From Scenedesmus sp. ARA3 (taxonomy: Eukaryota; Chlorophyta; Chlorophyceae; Sphaeropleales; Scenedesmaceae): a stretch of 64,000 nt of DNA. A program made the position numbers and the translations under genes. Under the pieces are notes generated by a model. It ran no database searches, had not been told where the DNA came from, and was given only the letters and a program-made list of their open reading frames with translations. Shown in pieces: positions 63,248 through 64,000 of the stretch. The stretch lies in NCBI GenBank assembly GCA_004335835.1, contig RWJK01001897.1, forward strand, positions 29,806-93,805, written 5' to 3'. Position 1 is the stretch's first letter, and the number at the start of each line of letters is the position of its first letter.

Positions 63248-63727
63248 TGATGCATAAGGCGCGTCTTGCTTTCCTGGTCCTGTTTGCCATGTGTGTTGCC
63301 AGCAACGGTGAGCATCACCCATGACAGCAGCCACAGCAGCACTGAGTACATGCCAGGCATGCATCTGACACGTTGACTACATGAACCAACAACATCACAT
63401 ACAATGTAGAAAGCATGAGCACTGCGTTTATCTAACAGTCTTTGGCACTATCCATGCTCACCAGGCTGCAGCTCAGTTGGCCTGACAACATGGTTCCTGC
63501 AAGTGCCGCTCTGAAGCAGCGCTTGCAGAATTATGTCGTGCAGGTTTATCAGGCCTCTAGCTATGCAGATTCAATTGTTGGCAGCCACTAAATCACGAGT
63601 ATTAGTTGTTGCCAGGCTGCCAGTGCACTGCATCAGCTGAACTGGCGTGTGCCTGCAACTGCCACCGCACATGTTTCCTTCAAGGCATGAGGGAGCCCAC
63701 CTGGCAAGATCCAGCAGTTGGCAAGAT

Positions 63728-63776
<49 letters not shown>

Positions 63777-63944
63777 TGGCTGGCAAGCTGGCAGCAGATC
63801 ATTGCCAAATTCATGCACAGCAACGCTGCACATACTACTGCCAAGGGTAAGCATCAATCAGAAACACAAAATTTTTATGCTGGGCAGATATGACAACGAA
63901 GTGGCTCCCATTGCTGCTGCTGGATTCAACCAAGCAGCCACTGC

Positions 63945-64000
<56 letters not shown>
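63248..64000 (+). CDS. Small secreted protein, 5' part; runs off the window
   Basis: Exon 1 starts with ATG ATG at 63248: MMHKARLAFLVLFAMCVASN, a textbook signal peptide (K/R, then a hydrophobic core, then small residues), ended by an AACG/GTGAGC donor at 63309. A second exon beginning near 63687 (TTCAAG/GCATGAGGGAGCC) would continue as MREPTWQDPAVGKI, a Ser run, then WLASWQQIIAKFMH, and reaches a GTAAGC donor near 63848. A third segment after GGGCAG (63887) reads into the terminal CAG run. The frames of exons 2 and 3 do not fit both junctions at once, so only the signal-peptide exon is firm. The mature protein is unknown. Confidence 0.45.
63950..64000. repeat. Terminal (CAG)n run
   Basis: The window ends inside an uninterrupted CAG repeat of at least 16 units. 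A similar run of about the same length lies at 63728-63775. Confidence 0.9.

Overview
The window reads as nuclear DNA of a green alga, most likely a chlorophycean of the Scenedesmaceae or Sphaeropleales type; the lineage is an inference. The kingdom-level call rests on a chloroplast LHCII apoprotein, nucleus-encoded cytochrome b6f subunit PetM, a plant-type plastid N-acetylglutamate kinase and an MTV1/tepsin-type VHS protein. All are broken by GT-AG introns with GTGAGT-like donors. CAG/CTG triplet runs fill exons and introns on both strands, so most long ORFs are Gln/Ala/Ser/Leu/Cys shadows of one another. Two 50-N gaps (4048-4097, 27170-27219) mark assembly joins.

Layout: (1) 155-2764 (-) Tudor-like, AT-hook nuclear protein. 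(2) 4310-9479 (+) MTV1/tepsin-like AP-4 accessory protein. (3) 10129-11142 (+) PETM. (4) 13104-15868 and 16514-18685 (+) two LRR proteins, the first with an F-box-like start, plus a truncated F-box copy at 20424-20676. (5) 21378-27169 (+) family-2 glycosyltransferase cut by the second gap. (6) 27220-27780 (-) 5' end of an LHCII gene, cut by the same gap. (7) 28704-31553 (-) DUF1997 protein and 31934-36320 (+) N-acetylglutamate kinase, which share a divergent promoter. (8) 36941-40557 (+) Golgi-type sulfotransferase. (9) 41012-48380 (+) 2300-residue Ser/Ala-rich orphan. (10) 48381-53095 gene-poor, with a tandem array of about 290 bp units. (11) 53096-57328 (-) Gln-rich orphan with a Cys/His cluster. 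(12) 59111-62391 (-) cystinosin, with an unresolved membrane-protein tail downstream. (13) 63248 onward (+) start of a small secreted protein. The genes are single eukaryotic units with no operon logic; the coherent themes are chloroplast function (PETM, LHCII, NAGK) and endomembrane or vacuole function (MTV1, sulfotransferase, cystinosin).

The most unusual signal is a recurrent pattern I call 'exon echoes'. Partial direct duplications of an exon end with its splice site lie inside the adjacent intron. About two dozen copies occur in six loci (MTV1, glycosyltransferase, NAGK, sulfotransferase, the Cys/His orphan, cystinosin). Some keep intact splice sites and near-identical sequence; others are decayed and carry stops. 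The other multi-exon genes show none that I could see.
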